A DNA stretch of 64,000 nt. Origin: Paraburkholderia aromaticivorans. GTDB lineage: Bacteria > Pseudomonadota > Gammaproteobacteria > Burkholderiales > Burkholderiaceae. Shown in pieces: positions 8,753 through 17,798 of the stretch. Made by a program: the position numbers and the translations under genes. Positions within the stretch are counted from its first letter, which is position 1. Every line of letters begins with the position of its first letter. Where the stretch lies: positions 186,001 through 250,000 of the forward strand of contig NZ_CP051515.1 of assembly GCF_012689525.1 (NCBI RefSeq), in the 5' to 3' direction. Below the pieces are notes generated by a model that did no database searches, had not been told where the DNA came from, and worked only from the letters and a program-made list of their open reading frames with translations.

Positions 8753-9436
8753 ATGGTTGAACTAGGTGTGGTGTATCGCAACATCCAGCGGGCAGACGGC
8801 GACGTCGCCGCGAAGCTCGGTGCGCTCGGGACCGCCACCGTGCACGAGGCAATGGGCCGCATCGGTCTGTTGAAGCCTTATATGCGCCCGATCTACGCCG
8901 GTGCACGTGCCCACGGCACGGCCGTCACGGTGCTGCTGCAGCCCGGCGACAACTGGATGCTGCACGTCGCGGCGGAACAGATCCAGCCGGGCGATATCGT
9001 CATTGCCGGCGTCACGGCCGATTGCACGGACGGCTATTTCGGCGACCTGCTGGCGACGAGCTTCAAGGCGCGCGGCGCCCAAGGATTGATCATCGATGCC
9101 GGCGTGCGCGATGTGAGCGTGCTCACTGAAATGAAGTTCCCGGTCTGGAGCAAGGCGATCTCCGCCAAAGGGACAGTCAAGGCGACGCTCGGTTCGGTAA
9201 ACATTCCGGTGGTGTGCGCCGGGGCGCTGGTGAATCCGGGTGACGTGGTCGTCGCGGATGAAGACGGTGTGGTCGTGGTCCCCGCAGCGTCGGCACAGAA
9301 GGTGCTCGACAAAGCGGCGGCGCGCGAAGCCAACGAAGGCGAGAAGCGCGCGAAGCTGGCGAGCGGCGTGCTGGGTCTCGACATGTACAACATGCGCGAA
9401 CCGTTGCGACAAGCCGGACTGCGCTATATCGATTGA
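8753..9436 (+). CDS. ligK: 4-carboxy-4-hydroxy-2-oxoadipate aldolase (RraA-like, LigK/GalC)
   Basis: Cleaves CHA to pyruvate and oxaloacetate, finishing the pathway. 227 residues of the RraA-like class II aldolase fold. [45 protein letters not shown] contains the G-x-x-x-A-x3-G/R-D pyruvate and metal-binding motif of the HMG/CHA aldolases. The tail ([28 protein letters not shown]) is also characteristic of LigK. The start is two bases after the ligJ stop. Confidence 0.92.
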   Translation: MVELGVVYRNIQRADGDVAAKLGALGTATVHEAMGRIGLLKPYMRPIYAGARAHGTAVTVLLQPGDNWMLHVAAEQIQPGDIVIAGVTADCTDGYFGDLLATSFKARGAQGLIIDAGVRDVSVLTEMKFPVWSKAISAKGTVKATLGSVNIPVVCAGALVNPGDVVVADEDGVVVVPAASAQKVLDKAAAREANEGEKRAKLASGVLGLDMYNMREPLRQAGLRYID

Positions 9437-9450
9437 GAGGCAGAGAAACC

Positions 9451-10146
9451 ATGAGCAGACAGCTCACCGGCATCTCGTCGATGGCCACCCGCACTGTGCT
9501 CGCCGAGTTGGTCCAGAACTATGAACGGCTTTCTGGGCAGCCGGTTGTCGTCAAGTCTGTTGGTGGTGTCGATGCGGCGCGGCGCGTCGAGAGCGGCGAC
9601 GGGTTCGACTTTGTCGTACTCGCCGCCGATGTGATTGATCGGCTGGAAGCCGCCGGCCATGTCGTGTCGGGCAGTCGGGTCGACGTGGCCCGCTCGGGAG
9701 TGGCAATCGCGGTGGCAGCCGGTGCGCCGCGACCCGATGTCGGCACTGAGGCGGCGCTTCGCGACGCTATTCTCGCCGCGCGCAGTATTGGGTATTCGAC
9801 GGGACCCAGCGGTTCACATCTGACCCGCCTGTTCGAGCGCTGGGGCATTGCCGACGTGGTTGCGCCGCGGATTGTGCAGGCCCCGCCCGGTGTTCCGGTC
9901 GGCGCGCTTGTTGCACGCAGGGACGTCGAGTTGGGTTTTCAGCAGCTAAGCGAATTAATGCACTTGCCGGGAATCGATGTAATTGGTCCTATGCCTGCGG
10001 AAGTTCAGATCGTAACCGTCTTTTCAGCCGGCATCTGCATGGCATCCGGGCAAAAAGATGTCGCGAAGGCGTTCCTGTCTTTTCTGGCTTCGTCACAGTG
10101 CGATCAAGCCAAGCTGAGTCAGGGGATGGAACCTGCTATCCGGTAA
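9451..10146 (+). CDS. ModA-like substrate-binding-fold protein without signal peptide
   Basis: 231 residues resembling the periplasmic molybdate/anion-binding (type 2 PBP) fold: TRTVLAELVQNYERLSGQPVVVKSVGGVDAARRVESGDGFDFVVLAADVIDRLE, then GYSTGPSGSHLTRLFERWGI. There is no export signal, no lipobox and no ABC partner nearby. The ATG at 9451 follows GAGGCAGAG; a TTG 18 bp upstream overlaps the ligK stop and is less likely. It ends the gallate operon, where Pseudomonas has the tautomerase GalD and sphingomonads have the isomerase LigU; neither is here. A role in the pathway (ligand sensing or isomerisation) is suggested only by position. Confidence 0.8.
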   Translation: MSRQLTGISSMATRTVLAELVQNYERLSGQPVVVKSVGGVDAARRVESGDGFDFVVLAADVIDRLEAAGHVVSGSRVDVARSGVAIAVAAGAPRPDVGTEAALRDAILAARSIGYSTGPSGSHLTRLFERWGIADVVAPRIVQAPPGVPVGALVARRDVELGFQQLSELMHLPGIDVIGPMPAEVQIVTVFSAGICMASGQKDVAKAFLSFLASSQCDQAKLSQGMEPAIR

Positions 10147-10158
10147 AAACGAAACGAT

Positions 10159-10410
10159 TCAGCGCTCCTTTCTATGCGCTTGCGCGGCGACCATCCAACA
10201 GACCACTGCACCCGCAGCCCAACCGCATGCGAACATCAGTTCGAGATCGAGCAAGCCCTGGAAATTCTCCGCATTCTCGTAGCTGCATGTTCGATGAGTT
10301 TGAAACTGGATACAGCCGGTTTGTATGTCCTGGAAGACGACAAATAACTTATACAGACCGAACACAGTGAATGCCAGCGCGAGAAGCGCGAGTTTTTTTG
10401 GTTTGGTCAT
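10159..10410 (-). CDS. Small two-helix membrane protein, unknown
   Basis: 83 residues with two likely membrane segments (LALLALAFTVFGLYKLFVVF and LELMFACGWAAGAVVCWMVAAQ) separated by a loop containing two Cys (GCIQ, TCSYEN). No family recognised. It converges on the gallate operon with a 12-bp gap. Hydrophobic pattern and AT-rich upstream region support a real gene, but no strong ribosome site is visible. Confidence 0.5.
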   Translation of the reverse strand: MTKPKKLALLALAFTVFGLYKLFVVFQDIQTGCIQFQTHRTCSYENAENFQGLLDLELMFACGWAAGAVVCWMVAAQAHRKER

Positions 10411-10608
10411 CGCATGTTCCCTTGGTTCGGTCTAACAGCATACCAATTGTCAGCGATACACACGCGCTGATTTCCCTCATTCGACAGGTCGCGGGAATTC
10501 GTAGAGAATCGGTCGGCATATCCCGCTGCGGATTGGCGCACTTGCGACTTTCCTTCCGCGCGTCTTTAAACGACACAAGGAGCCGGGTATGAAAGGGGAC
10601 CAGAGTCG

Positions 10609-11046
10609 ATGAACAAAGAACCATTAGATGCATCGGAACGTATCGACCAACTGATCGCCGGACTAACGGACTGGCGTGGCAAAACGTTCGCGAGTGTCCG
10701 CAAGGTCATCCTCGAGGCTGACCCGGAGATAATCGAGGAATGGAAGTGGATGGGTAGCCCGGTCTGGTCTCGGGACGGCATGATCGCGGTCGCCAATGCT
10801 CACAAAGGGAAGGTGAAGGTTACCTTTGCGCACGGCGCGGGCTTCGACGATCCTGACAAGCTCTTCAACGCGGGTCTCGAAGGCAACGAGCGACGAGCAA
10901 TCGATTTTTTGGAAGGCGATAAGGTCAATGGGCGCGCGCTAAAAAATCTCGTCCGCGCCGCTATTGCGTACAACCAGACCCATTTGAAGAAGAACAAAAC
11001 GCCCGCGAGCAAGCGGGCAAAAGTGGACAAGAGTAAAGCGAGGTGA
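10609..11046 (+). CDS. DUF1801-domain protein
   Basis: 145 residues. The N-terminal RIDQLIAGLTDWRGKTFASVRKVILEADPEIIEEWKWMGSPVW and the following KVKVTFAHGAGFDDPDKLFNAGLEGNERRAIDFLEGD match the YdhG/DUF1801 fold, related to frataxin-like proteins. The tail is very lysine-rich (KKNKTPASKRAKVDKSKAR). Biochemical role unknown. Stands alone, with GGGGACC about 10 nt before the start. Confidence 0.85.
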   Translation: MNKEPLDASERIDQLIAGLTDWRGKTFASVRKVILEADPEIIEEWKWMGSPVWSRDGMIAVANAHKGKVKVTFAHGAGFDDPDKLFNAGLEGNERRAIDFLEGDKVNGRALKNLVRAAIAYNQTHLKKNKTPASKRAKVDKSKAR

Positions 11047-11130
11047 AGGTTAGGCCGTCGGCTACCTGAGAGCGGAAACACAAAGCGCCGGTTTGCGCCG
11101 GTTCGACTGCGGTGGCTCCGCTAGACCGTA

Positions 11131-11883
11131 TCACGCGAACGCGGATCGCTCATCCGTCTTGTCGGTTTTGGGAAGCGACGCGGACGCCTCGCACCTATCG
11201 CGCGGAATGCCGAAGTGTTTGTCGAGCGCCACCCACCCTTGAGCAGTGATGGTCACTGACCGCGTAACGGGTGACTTGCGCATCCAGTCCCACGCCAGAA
11301 ATGCGTCCATGAGCCGGGCGCCCAACGGTCCTGCAATGTGGTATTGCCGCTCGGTCCAGTCGAGGCATTGTCGCGCATGCCCAGCGTGGTCGATAGCCGG
11401 GTCGCCCGCGTCGATGCCGAGTTCTTGCAACCACTCGCGGCCCGACACCGTGAGTGCGTATTGCCGATCGTCCGCCTCGAGGAGGAAGCCACGCTGGAGC
11501 ATGCTCTGCGTGACGGCGACGCCGATCTGACCCGCCAGATGGTCATAGCAGCAGCGGGCGAAGCGCAACTCGCGAGCCGAGCGGTTCGGCGTACTGCGCC
11601 AGGCAGGCGTAACCGGTCCGACCGACGCCAGGCTTTCGAGCACATGTGAAACATGCGCGCCGGCGAGCCGGTAATAGCGGTGCCGGCCTTTGCTTTCGAC
11701 GGTCAGCAAACCGCCGTCCAGCAGTTTGGCAAGGTGGGAACTCGCGGTCTGCGCGGTTACGCCCGCTGCTTCCGCAAGTGCGCTCGCCGACAGCGCGCGG
11801 CCATCGGCAAGCGTGATCAGAATCGTGGCGCGAACGGGCTCGGCGATGAGGTGCGCAACGGTGGAAATATTGTGCTGGCCCAT
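11131..11883 (-). CDS. Winged-helix (ArsR-like) transcriptional regulator
   Basis: 250 residues. The N-terminal 85 are a winged-helix of the ArsR/MarR type (ISTVAHLIAEPVRATILITLADGRALSASALAEAAGVTAQTASSHLAKLLDGGLLTVESKGRHRYYRL). The rest is a longer effector region with a single RCCYDH pair of Cys near residue 110. No canonical metal motif is present, so the ligand is probably organic. Divergent from the DHA2 efflux gene with a 123-bp gap, the standard layout for local control of a drug pump. Confidence 0.87.
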   Translation of the reverse strand: MGQHNISTVAHLIAEPVRATILITLADGRALSASALAEAAGVTAQTASSHLAKLLDGGLLTVESKGRHRYYRLAGAHVSHVLESLASVGPVTPAWRSTPNRSARELRFARCCYDHLAGQIGVAVTQSMLQRGFLLEADDRQYALTVSGREWLQELGIDAGDPAIDHAGHARQCLDWTERQYHIAGPLGARLMDAFLAWDWMRKSPVTRSVTITAQGWVALDKHFGIPRDRCEASASLPKTDKTDERSAFA

Positions 11884-12006
11884 TATTTCAGCGTCCGGAA
11901 TTGATGCGTGTCGGCCAAAAAGAACCTTTGCCTTCGATTACACACTTCGACACGCCTCGAAGCATTCTCGGTGCACGCCGCACTATAGTCAATCCGGGAA
12001 TGGCTA

Positions 12007-13398
12007 ATGGGGCTGATGCTCGTGAATCAAGAAAATGAATACCGAAAGCGGGTATTAACGGCGACGAGTCTCAGCTATGTCATCGTCATATTGGATACGT
12101 CGATCGTCAATGTCGCGCTGGAGCCCGTTGCGGCAAGCTTCGGTTCGGACATTACCGGCCTGCAGTGGGTCGTCAACGCTTATACGCTCACGTTTGCGAG
12201 CTTGCTGCTGAGCGGCGGCGCCTTGGGGGACCGGCTCGGTGCCAAATCTGTCTATCTTGCCGGGTTGCTGATCTTTGCCTGCGCGTCGGCACTATGCGGA
12301 GTCGCGCCGGATTTGCAGATTCTGGTTGCCGCGCGGATTTTGCAGGGCGCGGGTGCCGCACTGTTGGTGCCGTGCTCACTGACGCTTATCAATAGCGCTT
12401 TTCCGGTTGCCCGGCAGCGGGCGAGTGCGATCGGTGTGTGGGCCGGTTGTGGCGGTATCGCGATGGCGGCCGGGCCGCTGGTCGGTGGCGTGCTGATTCA
12501 TCTACTGGGCTGGCGAAGCATTTTTCTGGTGAACGTTCCCATTGCGCTGATGGGCGCCTGGTTGACCACGCGCGTCGAATCCATTCGACCGGATGCGTCC
12601 GGCAAACCGTTGGACGTGGCCGGTCAGTTGCTCGCGATAGTTGCACTTGGCGCGTCCGTGGCGGTCCTGATCGAGGGCGCGAAGCTGGGGTGGCACGCAC
12701 TCGCCATCCGCGCCGGCGCCGCGGCCGCCATTGTCGGCTGGCTTGCCTTTGTGTCGGTCGAAACGAGGCGCAGGCAACCGATGCTGCCCATGGGTCTGTT
12801 TCGAAGCCCGGTATTTTCCGCATCGGCGTTTGCTTCGATGATCTCGGGCCTCGTGTTCTATGGATTGTTCTTCCTGCTGAGTCTCTATTTCCAATCGGCG
12901 CGCGGTTGGCCGCCGTTGCAGACCGGACTGGCGTTTCTGCCGTTGACCGCAAGCGTCGCTATCGGCAGTTTCGTTTCCGGCGCGTTGAACCGTGCGTACG
13001 GTGCACGCCGGCTCGTGTGCGGCGGTTTCCTGCTGTACGCCGCGGGTTTCGCCGGGCTGCTCGCGCTTGCCGAGCATGCGCCTTATTGGCGCATCGCCCT
13101 GTGCTTTCCCGCGGTCGGTTTCGGCGCGGGCGTGATTACGCCGGCCGCGACCGCCGCTTTGATGACCGCAGTGGACAAGGCACGCGCCGGCGTTGCAGCG
13201 GGCGTGCTCAACGCGAGCCGGCAAGCGGGGTCCGCATTCGGGGTCGCGATCTTCGGCGCGCTGATGAGCGCGATCCAGCCACTCGACGCCGGGATTCGGG
13301 TGACGGTGTATCTGGCGGTCGGCTTGTCGTTGCTGGCTGCGCTTTCCTGGAGCGTCGCGCTGACGCTGGCCACGCGTCAGGCGCGCAGTACGGCCTAG
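12007..13398 (+). CDS. MFS multidrug efflux transporter, DHA2 (EmrB/QacA-like)
   Basis: 463 residues with about 14 membrane helices. Motif D1 (VILDTSIVNVALEPVAASFG) lies in helix 1, motif A (GALGDRLGAKSVYL) between helices 2 and 3, and the antiporter motif C (GIAMAAGPLVGGVLIHLLGWRSIFLVNVP) in helix 5. These define a proton-coupled exporter. Start 12007 is followed by an in-frame ATG at 12016; either could be used. Probably repressed by the divergent winged-helix regulator; substrate unknown. Confidence 0.9.
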   Translation: MGLMLVNQENEYRKRVLTATSLSYVIVILDTSIVNVALEPVAASFGSDITGLQWVVNAYTLTFASLLLSGGALGDRLGAKSVYLAGLLIFACASALCGVAPDLQILVAARILQGAGAALLVPCSLTLINSAFPVARQRASAIGVWAGCGGIAMAAGPLVGGVLIHLLGWRSIFLVNVPIALMGAWLTTRVESIRPDASGKPLDVAGQLLAIVALGASVAVLIEGAKLGWHALAIRAGAAAAIVGWLAFVSVETRRRQPMLPMGLFRSPVFSASAFASMISGLVFYGLFFLLSLYFQSARGWPPLQTGLAFLPLTASVAIGSFVSGALNRAYGARRLVCGGFLLYAAGFAGLLALAEHAPYWRIALCFPAVGFGAGVITPAATAALMTAVDKARAGVAAGVLNASRQAGSAFGVAIFGALMSAIQPLDAGIRVTVYLAVGLSLLAALSWSVALTLATRQARSTA

Positions 13399-13519
13399 CC
13401 CGCTATGCGCGTTGCCTCGCATTCACACTGGACTCGCTCAAATAGACCCGTTAGTCTGACAACATTGCACGACGCAGTCTGGCGATGCTGTTCCTAACCG
13501 AAAACGTGGGAGCCGAAAC

Positions 13520-13831
13520 ATGGAAGTGAGCACGGAAGCGCTTGTTGACATGCTGCGAGAAGTCGAAGCCGACGACCCGATCGACTACGCCGACCTTCCT
13601 TTCGGCGAGCAGGAACTCAGGCGTCTGGTGATGACCTCGCTCGTCGAGCGCCATCACCAGGTCGAGGCCGGCAACATGTCGGTGTCCGACATACATGCGC
13701 TGTACCTCCTTAGCACCGCCAAGCTGGTTCTTGAAAATACGGTGCTTCACGCAAGGCTGCTTCTGCTTCAGGGGCGGCAGATCGATGTGCAGTCTCTGCT
13801 GGCTCCATTCACGCTCAAGGGCAAATCATAG
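13520..13831 (+). CDS. Hypothetical helical protein
   Basis: 103 residues with GTGGGAGCC just before the ATG. The composition is acidic and amphipathic-helical (MLREVEADDPIDYADLPFGEQELRRLVMTSLVERHHQVE, then IHALYLLSTAKLVLENTVLHARLLLLQGRQIDVQSLL). No family recognised, no membrane or export signal. The length, ribosome site and codon use like its neighbours make it a credible gene. Confidence 0.65.
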   Translation: MEVSTEALVDMLREVEADDPIDYADLPFGEQELRRLVMTSLVERHHQVEAGNMSVSDIHALYLLSTAKLVLENTVLHARLLLLQGRQIDVQSLLAPFTLKGKS

Positions 13832-13932
13832 GCCGGGCAAGGAAGGATCCCAGCCACAGCGAGAACCACGTCGTCAAACGAGCGTGGTTCGCTAGCACGA
13901 AGGCTGATTGACCCGAGCCAGGATGTTCAAGG

Positions 13933-14316
13933 CTAATAAGGGCGCGCGGCTGTATCGAAGAATTCCACCCAACGGGTCACCAGACCGTCTTTGACGGTGA
14001 AGATATGCGCCCATTCTGATTCGAACGATTGGCCTGTCGCCTTGATGGTCGAAGCGACAAAGCCGAGCACGATAACGTTCTCGCCCGCATCGATGAATTC
14101 ACGGGGCTCGAATCGGGTAATGTCCTCAGCCAGAAAGAGGTCATCGAAATAGCGCTGCACGTCTGCGCGCGTGCGACATTGAGTGGCATACGGGAGACTG
14201 GCGGGCCCCACCACTCGCCAGTCGATGTCAGCGGGCATCAGCGCCAGCAGCGCGTGAATATCGCCCCGGCCAAAGGCGGCGTATGCATCTTTGACGACCT
14301 TCATCGCGTTGCTCAT
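13933..14316 (-). CDS. SnoaL/NTF2-like protein
   Basis: 127 residues from an ATG preceded by GGGAG 8 nt upstream; an in-frame start 51 bp earlier lacks a ribosome site. The cone-shaped NTF2 fold is recognised from VVKDAYAAFGRGDIHALLALMPADIDWRVVGP, RADVQRYFDDLF, and the C-terminal HIFTVKDGLVTRWVEFFDTAA. The family includes polyketide cyclases, isomerases and ligand-binding proteins. No partner gene indicates which one this is. Confidence 0.85.
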   Translation of the reverse strand: MSNAMKVVKDAYAAFGRGDIHALLALMPADIDWRVVGPASLPYATQCRTRADVQRYFDDLFLAEDITRFEPREFIDAGENVIVLGFVASTIKATGQSFESEWAHIFTVKDGLVTRWVEFFDTAARPY

Positions 14317-14492
14317 GTCAATCTCCCGGGCGACAGCCAACGTGGACATAGAAGAGCACGCAGACATGGACGGACGCGTTACTCCGCTATCGACAGTGAC
14401 TGCGTCCTATCATAGAACCCGTCCGGTCAAAATTCACGCTGCAGCGCGGTTCAGCCGGCGGCCGGAGCAAAACGCCGCCCGCCGGCTTTCGC

Positions 14493-15557
<1,065 letters not shown>

Positions 15558-15576
15558 TCAGCGCGCAGAAACGAAA

Positions 15577-15598
15577 ATGCCGCCAGGACTGGCGGCAT
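15577..15598 (-). terminator. Intrinsic terminator of the trpS attenuator
   Basis: Perfect 10-bp inverted repeat ATGCCGCCAG - 2 nt - CTGGCGGCAT. In the minus direction it is followed at once by TTTTCGTTTCTG. It sits 26 nt before the GTG and 56 nt before the ATG of trpS, i.e. inside the leader and not behind a preceding gene. Confidence 0.85.
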
Positions 15599-15635
15599 CA
15601 CGTTTCGATGGTCGAGTGGAAACGGGCCGCCTAAG

Positions 15636-15680
15636 TCAGGCGCGCCACCAACAGTTCAGCGTGATCGGCTTCGTATCCAT
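15636..15680 (-). CDS. Leader peptide with tandem Trp codons (trpS leader)
   Basis: ATG-started 14-codon frame encoding MDTKPITLNCWWRA and ending in TGA. Two adjacent TGG codons in a 14-residue frame, placed before competing hairpins and a tRNA-Trp ligase gene, mark it as a ribosome-stalling sensor of charged tRNA-Trp. No Shine-Dalgarno is visible. A -10-like TATACT ends 6 nt before the ATG, so the transcript may start at or next to the A of the ATG (leaderless). Confidence 0.78.
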   Translation of the reverse strand: MDTKPITLNCWWRA

Positions 15681-15686
15681 CGGCAG

Positions 15687-15717
15687 AGTATAACGCGGCG
15701 GATCGCCAGGTCGTCAA
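15687..15717 (-). promoter_or_regulatory. Sigma-70-like promoter of trpS leader
   Basis: Minus-strand TTGACG (15717-15712) and TATACT (15692-15687) with a 19-bp spacer. Both hexamers match five of six consensus bases, but the spacer is long. Position just ahead of the Trp leader frame supports it. Confidence 0.6.
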
Positions 15718-15819
15718 CGGCGGGCCGGAAAGTGCGTCCCCACGGCCGCAACCCGGGAGTGCGGACGCGTGACGACTACGCGCCGTGTAATCCGCCCTAC
15801 AACCGATCCGCACCGCCGT

Positions 15820-16158
15820 CTAGGCCGCCGAAAAAACAACCGCTGCGGCGTCCTCGACCTGCGTGAAAGTGCGTACAAAGCGATAGGCCTGGCCGCCTAT
15901 CTCCATCTCGTTGACGCCCGAGCGGGTCAGTTCCAGCATCTCATTGGCGAGCGGGATGGCAATCGTGCCAAGCTTCTTCATTTCCTCGATCAGACCGGCC
16001 GGGTCGCCCAGGTAGACCGTGCAAACGTCGTTCGTGTGGCGCGTCATGACCACGCTCGCCGCCCTGTCGAGCGAGAGTTCGAGATACTCGACCAAGGTCT
16101 GCAGCGACTCTGGCACGGGCTCGCGAGAGCCGTTCATCGATGTATTTGCGACTGTCAT
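15820..16158 (-). CDS. Conserved-type hypothetical protein
   Basis: 112 residues from the ATG at 16158, which has GGGGGA 7 nt upstream; an ATG 15 bp earlier has none. Soluble, mixed alpha/beta, with VEYLELSLDRAASVVMTRHTNDVCTVYLGDPAGLIEEMKKLGTIAIPLANEMLELTRSG and a C-terminal IGGQAYRFVRTFTQVEDAAAVVF. I do not recognise the family. It is upstream of and codirectional with trpS, but the trpS promoter lies between them. Confidence 0.7.
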   Translation of the reverse strand: MTVANTSMNGSREPVPESLQTLVEYLELSLDRAASVVMTRHTNDVCTVYLGDPAGLIEEMKKLGTIAIPLANEMLELTRSGVNEMEIGGQAYRFVRTFTQVEDAAAVVFSAA

Positions 16159-16278
16159 CTCGTAGTCCCCCATCGCGCCGATCTACGGGTAGGCCGCTGG
16201 AGATCAGCGGTGCATCCACTATACGGCATCGTACATCGATACTCGACTCACGCGGCTCCCGGGGGCGGCGATGACCAA

Positions 16279-17700
16279 TCAGAAAACACCCAGCACCGAC
16301 TTCGGCTCCAGAAACGCTTCCAGCCCGAACGTACCGTATTCACGCCCAATACCGGATTGCTTGAAGCCGCCGAACGGCGCAGCCGGCTCGTGGGCCAGCG
16401 TGTTGACCAGCACGCGTCCCGCTTCGATCCGCGACGCGACCTCATGCGCGCGTTGCGTGTCCCGCGACAACACATAAGCCTGCAAGCCGTAGCTCGTATC
16501 GTTGGCGATCGCGATGGCCTCGTCGATGTCGCGATAGCCAATGATCGACAGCACCGGGCCGAAAATCTCCTCACGCGCAATCGTCATGTCGTTCGTGACA
16601 TCGCTGAAGACGGTCGGACGCACGAACCAGCCCGTGTCGACGCCATCCGGCCGTCCCTGGCCGCCCGCGATCAGGCGTGCGCCTTCGTCGATGCCGACGC
16701 GGATATAACGCTGCACTCGCTCCCATTGCTTCTGGCTGACCATCGGGCCGACCGTAGTTTTCGGGTCGCGCGGATCGCCTGACTGGCTGCGCGCGACCTC
16801 TTCCTGCACGCGCGTTTCGAACTCCGCGAGCCGTTGCCGCGGCACCAGAATGCGAGTGCCCGCGATGCATGCCTGACCGCTATTCATGAAGCCGGCCTGA
16901 ATGGCGAGCGGCACCGCTTCGTCGAAGTCCGCGTCGTCGAGCACGATTACGGGCGACTTGCCGCCGAGTTCGAGCGTCACGCGCTTCAACGTGTCGGACG
17001 CCGCGCGCAAAATCGTTTTGCCGACGGCCGTGGAGCCCGTGAACGACAGCTTGGCGACGTCGGGATGCGAAGTGATCTCCGCACCCACGGTGTCGCCGCG
17101 CCCTGTCACGATGTTGAACACGCCCGCGGGCAGGCCCGCTTCATGCAGCGCCTCGGTCACGATGCGCGTCTGGATCGCGCTCATCTCGCTCGGCTTGATA
17201 ACGGCTGTGCAACCCGCAGCCAGAGCGGCCGCGAGCTTGCCGCAGATGAAACCCGCGTCGCTATTCCACGGCGTGATCAAACCGGCGACGCCCAACGGCT
17301 GCATGACGACCTCGGCGCTGCCCGCGCGGCGCGTGAATGCATAGTCCTGCAAGACCTTCGCCGCTTCGAGCAGCACGCTGCTCGCATGCTGCGCCATCCA
17401 GCGGCCACGCGACACTGGCGCGCCATATTCTTCGGTGATCGCTTCGTAAAGCTCGTCTTCTTTTGCCACGACGGCTTCATGCATGCGCTTTAGCATGTCG
17501 ATGCGTTCACGCGGGCTGGTGCGCGAAAAGGCGGGAAACGCGCGTTTCGCGGCGCCGATGGCGTCGCGTGCGTCTTGCGCGTCGGCGAGGCGCACCTGGC
17601 CGATCACTTGCTCCGTCGCCGGGTTGAAGAGGTCGAACATTTCGCTGCCGTGCGGCGTGACGAACGCGCCGTCGATATAAATCCTGTCGATGATCTGCAT
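16279..17700 (-). CDS. NAD(P)-dependent aldehyde dehydrogenase
   Basis: 473 residues, full ALDH superfamily length. Cofactor and catalytic elements are in order: GVAGLITPWNSDAGF (N near residue 145), IKPSEMS, FTGSTAVGKTI (Rossmann loop), LELGGKSP with the general-base Glu, FMNSGQACIAGTR with the nucleophilic Cys, and EEIFGPVLSI. It oxidises an aldehyde to the acid; substrate cannot be read from sequence. GGAG stands 8 nt before the ATG. Divergent from a lysR gene 98 bp away, the usual sign that the LysR protein controls it. Confidence 0.93.
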   Translation of the reverse strand: MQIIDRIYIDGAFVTPHGSEMFDLFNPATEQVIGQVRLADAQDARDAIGAAKRAFPAFSRTSPRERIDMLKRMHEAVVAKEDELYEAITEEYGAPVSRGRWMAQHASSVLLEAAKVLQDYAFTRRAGSAEVVMQPLGVAGLITPWNSDAGFICGKLAAALAAGCTAVIKPSEMSAIQTRIVTEALHEAGLPAGVFNIVTGRGDTVGAEITSHPDVAKLSFTGSTAVGKTILRAASDTLKRVTLELGGKSPVIVLDDADFDEAVPLAIQAGFMNSGQACIAGTRILVPRQRLAEFETRVQEEVARSQSGDPRDPKTTVGPMVSQKQWERVQRYIRVGIDEGARLIAGGQGRPDGVDTGWFVRPTVFSDVTNDMTIAREEIFGPVLSIIGYRDIDEAIAIANDTSYGLQAYVLSRDTQRAHEVASRIEAGRVLVNTLAHEPAAPFGGFKQSGIGREYGTFGLEAFLEPKSVLGVF

Positions 17701-17798
17701 GCTTGCTCCAAAGAAGTCTCGAACGAATCACAATAGACCGCTGGCATTGCGTTGACTAGCCGTACAATCAAGAACGTCACGTTGAAAAATTTGGGACA

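Larger units (their letters stand above)
15573..15680 (-). promoter_or_regulatory. Trp attenuator controlling trpS
   Basis: Read on the minus strand, three overlapping pairings follow from sequence. Pairing 1:2 (CGCCT - GACTT - AGGCG) begins right after the tandem Trp codons of the leader peptide. Pairing 2:3 joins GGCGGC (15631-15626) with GCCGCC (15596-15591), separated by a loop. Pairing 3:4 is the terminator stem. A ribosome stalled at the Trp codons would cover arm 1, free arm 2 to pair with arm 3, and prevent the terminator; fast translation would allow termination. This is the logic of the enteric trp leader, here placed before a tRNA synthetase gene. The regulatory behaviour is inferred; codons, arms and terminator are seen. 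Confidence 0.75.
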
